64,000 nt of DNA from assembly GCF_949628215.1 (NCBI RefSeq), contig NC_134298.1:124001-188000 (forward strand). The letters run 5' to 3'. The translations under genes and the position numbers were made by a program. The DNA is from Phalacrocorax aristotelis. Lineage: Eukaryota; Chordata; Aves; Suliformes; Phalacrocoracidae. Numbering within the stretch: position 1 is the stretch's first letter; every line of letters begins with the position of its first letter. The notes below the pieces were generated by a model. That model was given only the letters and a program-made list of their open reading frames with translations, was not told the DNA's origin and did no database searches. Shown here piece by piece: positions 61,701 through 64,000 of this stretch.

Positions 61701-62533
61701 CTTCATCAGGATGTGAGGGGAGGAGAAGGAGGTAAGCCCCACCTGGTGGAGAGCCAGCTGTTGGCTGAGGTACCATGAGGAGCTGGCCCAAATCTTAGCA
61801 AACTCTGGAAAAACAAGGGGAAGATATGTCATGCTCTGAAGCAGCAACCTCAAAACCATTCAGCCCGCTCCTGTCCAGGGACCGAAGCAGTTTGAGCACA
61901 GGCATTTCAGATGGCCTCTCTAGAGCCCGGCAAGAACCAAAGGACACCTCAGCCTGCCTCCAAGATGGCTCCTTTCCTTTCAGGCGCAGATCTCCAGGCT
62001 GTGACCCGCTGCCATGGGAAACCAGCAGCGCATTGCCACGTCAGCGAGGGCAGGGTGCTGTGCTCCACAGAACCTCAGAGGCTCAGGGCAGGCCCCGGTG
62101 GCTCCCCAGCAGGGGCCAGTTTCCCTGTGTCGCACCTCCAAACAGACCAACTCCACACGGCCCACGAGCACCTTCAGCTCTCCCGTTCACACACGAGCTC
62201 AGGGTGGCACCGCCCACCACCCGGCAAGGAGCAGCCCTTTGGGGCCACGGACTTCTGCCCGGGGTGCCCCAGGAAGGCAGGGGCCACGTCAGGAAGAGAA
62301 CCAGGAGCTGCCGGATCAGCCCCCCAGCCCTTAGGCATGGTCAGGCTGGTCCCTCCTTGCAGTCACCAGCCCTGAGCAGACACCCCCACAGCCCTCGGGC
62401 TTTCCACGCCTGTTTTCAGAGATGGCCTTGACCCGGCAACGCTTACGCAATTGGGTCCGAAGGCCTTACCAGAACTCTTGAGCTTCTTAATCGTTGGACA
62501 CAAGTGAGGCCACAAGAAGCGGTCGTCTGCCAT
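54046..62533 (-). CDS. CCDC81-like: CCDC81-like protein with two HU domains, 15 spliced exons, 638 aa
   Basis: I assembled this gene by reading the minus strand for AG...GT-bounded open segments. Coding exons 5' to 3' are 62533-62470, 61804-61743, 61176-61020, 60460-60204, 59786-59701, 58966-58854, 58393-58276, 57444-57324, 57057-56857, 56527-56367, 56073-55951, 55740-55620, 55169-55032, 54844-54720 and 54115-54046. Intron phases are 1,0,1,0,2,1,2,0,0,2,2,0,0,2. Every junction keeps frame, the total is 1917 nt, and no internal stop occurs. The start is ATGG preceded by AACTAAG. The first ~210 residues align by eye with human CCDC81 along their whole length: a short TIKKLK helix, then a W-containing helix, IPGLGTF, RPVF, then VGML and VKMRFYRDF. 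The 638-residue length is close to my recollection of human CCDC81 (about 650). CCDC81 is known as a centrosome-associated protein. Bird copies are numerous paralogues, so this is a family member, not necessarily the orthologue. A weak CATAAA poly(A)-type signal lies at 53958-53953, about 90 nt after the stop. The exon 12 to 13 join is the least certain. Confidence 0.85.
54331..54357. repeat. (GGGA)n microsatellite in the last intron of the CCDC81-like gene
   Basis: Six GGGA units plus GGG lie on the + strand, within the intron between exon 14 (ends 54720) and exon 15 (starts 54115). In the sense of the gene it reads as a CCCT pyrimidine tract, about 215 nt before the acceptor. Confidence 0.95.
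55951..56527 (-). CDS. CCDC81-like: Exons 10-11 of the CCDC81-like gene: acidic serine-rich region and helix
   Basis: Exon 10 (56527-56367) encodes residues 394-446. It starts ESSSSDELSASDL and is dominated by E, D, S and T with two internal methionine pairs, which suggests a disordered acidic region rich in possible casein-kinase-2 type sites. Exon 11 (56073-55951) encodes residues 448-487 and returns to a helical, mixed-charge composition (LQEVVTCILGQVERKR, then WDEEVDLQDKLK). The acceptors are TTCCTGTGCAG and GCTGTTGCAG. The donors are GTAAGA and GTAAAT. The phase-2 joins at both ends fit the neighbours exactly. Confidence 0.75.
56857..58393 (-). CDS. CCDC81-like: Exons 7-9 of the CCDC81-like gene: basic linker and charged helix
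   Basis: Exon 7 (58393-58276) is short and is not part of any long open frame. It is supported by a strong acceptor (TTTCCTCTCTCTAG), the donor GTGAGA, and because it alone turns the phase-1 end of exon 6 into the phase-2 start of exon 8. It encodes residues 248-285, rich in R/K/E/S. Exon 8 (57444-57324) encodes residues 287-326 with the segment LPPIQGSSLKEIEAKEK and later RTVDFIARTIESREK. Exon 9 (57057-56857) encodes residues 327-393, a strongly K/E-rich stretch (LGEEEKKKKELAKAK) that should form a long charged helix or coiled coil. Functions of these parts are not established. A structural or centrosome-targeting role is inference from the family. Confidence 0.75.
58854..60460 (-). CDS. CCDC81-like: Exons 4-6 of the CCDC81-like gene: second HU domain and linker
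   Basis: Exon 4 (60460-60204) gives residues 96-180. It contains a helix with LCMERTIFLLRACLEKSKNV, then the second beta-hairpin IWSDVGMLIIEGKDVKMRF and the FYRDFLRRLNGTGQ segment, all with clear counterparts in the second HU domain of human CCDC81 (FKGIGVLMI, KVKMKFYKDFL, DGSG). Exon 5 (59786-59701) gives residues 181-208 and ends in IVLPR, the conserved boundary after HU2. Exon 6 (58966-58854) gives residues 210-246, a K/T/P-rich linker. Acceptors are TTTTTCAG, GTTGCAG and TTTCCAG. Donors are GTAGGA, GTATGT and GTAAGG. Exons 4 and 5 lie in one continuous open frame, because intron 4 happens to be open, but they are separate exons. Confidence 0.85.
61020..62533 (-). CDS. CCDC81-like: Exons 1-3 of the CCDC81-like gene: first HU domain
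   Basis: Exon 1 (62533-62470) gives residues 1-21 and begins MADDRFLW. Exon 2 (61804-61743) gives residues 23-42 and ends LSQQLALHQ, matching the human ELQLAFHK segment. Exon 3 (61176-61020) gives residues 43-94 and carries RIPGLGTFVVVRQR at 45-58. The GLGTF turn followed by a basic beta-strand corresponds to the GFGTF/GFGSF element that opens the DNA-binding beta-arm of bacterial HU/IHF proteins. VERPVFHLANTLARDH then matches the human RPVFLLAEKLAQIH segment. Acceptors are TTTTTCCAG (exon 2) and TGTTTCAG (exon 3). Donors are GTAAGG, GTGGGG and GTAAGC. The HU identity is by motif and family knowledge. Whether this copy still binds DNA cannot be read from sequence. Confidence 0.85.
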
Positions 62534-62539
62534 CTTAGT

Positions 62540-64000
62540 TCCACCCTTGCTCCAGGTCAACAACTGCAGCAGGTGGCTGGCCGGTGGCGTTCTTGCTTCC
62601 TGCAAAAAGCCGCCTCCTCTCTGCTCTCCTCCTCCTCGTGTGCCCTTCACCAGCCCCAGTGCTGTGGCACTGCCTCTCTCCGCCTTCTCCTCCTCGCTGC
62701 AGAGCAGCTCCTCCGGAGCAGCGCGGTGGCGAGAGCAGCTCCCAGCACCTGGAGTCACCTCTGCCTCGCCGGGGTGTGTGGGGTGGATGCTGGTCACGAC
62801 CCGGGAAAAGGGGGCTGTCCCATTGTGACCCCAGACCGTGTCACAGAGGGGCTGCACACAGCCCACCCCCTCCCCACCCGCCCAGGCCCTGCCAGGGGGC
62901 TTTGCAGTGGGCAGGGGCTCCAGGGGGCTGCCCCCACCTCACTGTCTCCTGACCAGGAGGGGGTTCCCCACGCTGGGGCTCACCCCCGCCATCTCCCCAC
63001 ATGGCGACACTGGGCTGTAAGTGCTTAGGGGCTTCCTTCTGCCCTTCCCTGCTTCTTCCTGCCTCTCTCACCCAACATGTCTGGAGCGGGGGGCAGCGGG
63101 CTCCCCCGACTGGCAGACGTTTGGCAGGCGATGGCTGTTCACATCTCTTTTGGAGCTGGTGGGAACCGTCTCCAACCGGCCCCAGCAGCACCTGTACTGC
63201 TCCCACGCAGGTCCTGCTGCAGCTCCCGCTGCTCACCCCTTGCCATCCACACCCAGGGCAGAGCACCCTTGCCCCCCCCAACCGCGTGTTTAAGGACCCT
63301 TGGGACATGCATCCGTCACAAACGCTGCCTTTAGCACCCTCACAGTGGAAATGAACTGCACCCCTGTGCCCTCAGAGCAGACCACAGGGCTTCCTCCTAG
63401 CAGTGGGGCACGGGTATTGCGGAAATCCCAGCACATTCCCCGCCAAGTACAAGCAGCGTAGGTTGCTCCTTGACTGTCGGGGCATCCCACCACCCCACCA
63501 GGCCTTGCCGGAGTGGCATTACCTGTGTGTTACAGCATCCAGGAATGGCCAAGAGCTGTGACAAACCTAGGTGCTAAGGCAGAACCTGGCTCTGCCCAAT
63601 TTACTTAAAAAAGAATGATAACTCTCTATTTTTAGATCCATTCCGAGTCTCCTGGAGAGACTGCGCCAGTGGCAAGAATGCAGTCGGCAGGGTTGGTAAG
63701 GAGGAGGAATACATTACGCTGGGAGAGCTCACGGGTCTGGGACTTTGGCCTTTTCTTTGATAGCCATATCAGCCCATTTATTAAAACCCGGGTTCTTCTT
63801 TGCATCATCATTATTGTAATTACCATCATTGTTCTTACGGCAAACAAGTTCAAAGCTAGAAACCTAGAAGTAGCTCTGGCTGTACAACACTTAGTAGTGC
63901 AGCGTGTAACCTCGAGGGCACCTGGTCTCTCCGGTGGAGGCGAAGTCCCAGGTGGCTGAGCACGTGCTAGGGCAGGACTCTGAGCCTGGCTTGTGATGCC
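62540..64000. other. GC-rich 5' flank of the CCDC81-like gene
   Basis: This should contain its promoter or 5' untranslated exon. A CTGCTGCAG acceptor-like site lies about 35 nt upstream of the start codon on the minus strand, so the first coding exon may not be the first exon. No TATA box or other gene was identified. GC content falls again after about 63.6 kb. Confidence 0.4.

Noticed and set aside
61826-62431. 201-residue plus-strand frame
   Set aside because: It lies within intron 1 of the CCDC81-like gene on the opposite strand and has low-complexity composition.
1-64000. tRNA, rRNA and CRISPR arrays
   Set aside because: No cloverleaf with A and B boxes, no rRNA segment and no regularly spaced repeat array was seen in reading both strands.

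Overview
This is a vertebrate nuclear window and almost certainly avian. The evidence is several CR1 LINE fragments of the bird/reptile type, three copies of one LTR family common in bird genomes (ends TG...CA, with a shared GGATTTGTGCTG block), a spliced gene of the CCDC81 / double-HU family that is multi-copy in birds, and long gene-poor AT-rich stretches. Nothing prokaryotic is visible. All identifications are from memory of the families; no search was run.

Layout. Positions 1 to about 34 kb are AT-rich, intergenic or intronic. They hold CR1 fragments (12.0, 15.4-16.5 and 22.0 kb), a complete solo LTR (26.65-27.23 kb), a G21 homopolymer, a G/T-only tract and a few weak exon-like ORFs that I could not name. 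A CpG-island promoter lies at 34.35-35.06 kb, with a 17-bp GC minisatellite, a perfect NRF1-type site and a GC box; I could not identify its gene. From 35 to 46.9 kb the sequence is again AT-rich, with an inverted solo LTR at 40.57-41.12 kb and a possible second LTR type near 45.2 kb. From 46.88 to 49.75 kb six consecutive exons of AHCTF1 (ELYS, a nucleoporin and chromatin-binding protein) are recognisable on the + strand. Their introns are retained, but one exon has a premature TGA and another a broken splice donor, so this is a partial unprocessed pseudogene.

Near 50.9 kb, at a cluster of perfect palindromes, composition shifts to GC-rich and stays so to the end of the window. Here there is a short exon resembling the C-terminus of avian maestro-heat-repeat (MROH) proteins on + (51.26-51.38 kb), a truncated LTR (51.89-52.16 kb), and the main gene. 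That gene is a 15-exon, apparently intact CCDC81-like gene on the - strand from 62,533 to 54,046, encoding 638 residues. All 14 intron phases agree and no exon carries a stop.

The two N-terminal HU/IHF-type domains of this protein derive from a bacterial DNA-binding fold. In animals the family is tied to centrosomes. Its large expansion in birds has been proposed in comparative genomics to serve recognition of non-self or mobile sequences. Its place in a GC-rich block with another multi-copy bird family (MROH), a broken LTR and a decayed AHCTF1 segment looks like a duplication-prone accessory cluster, and this is the most interesting part of the window.
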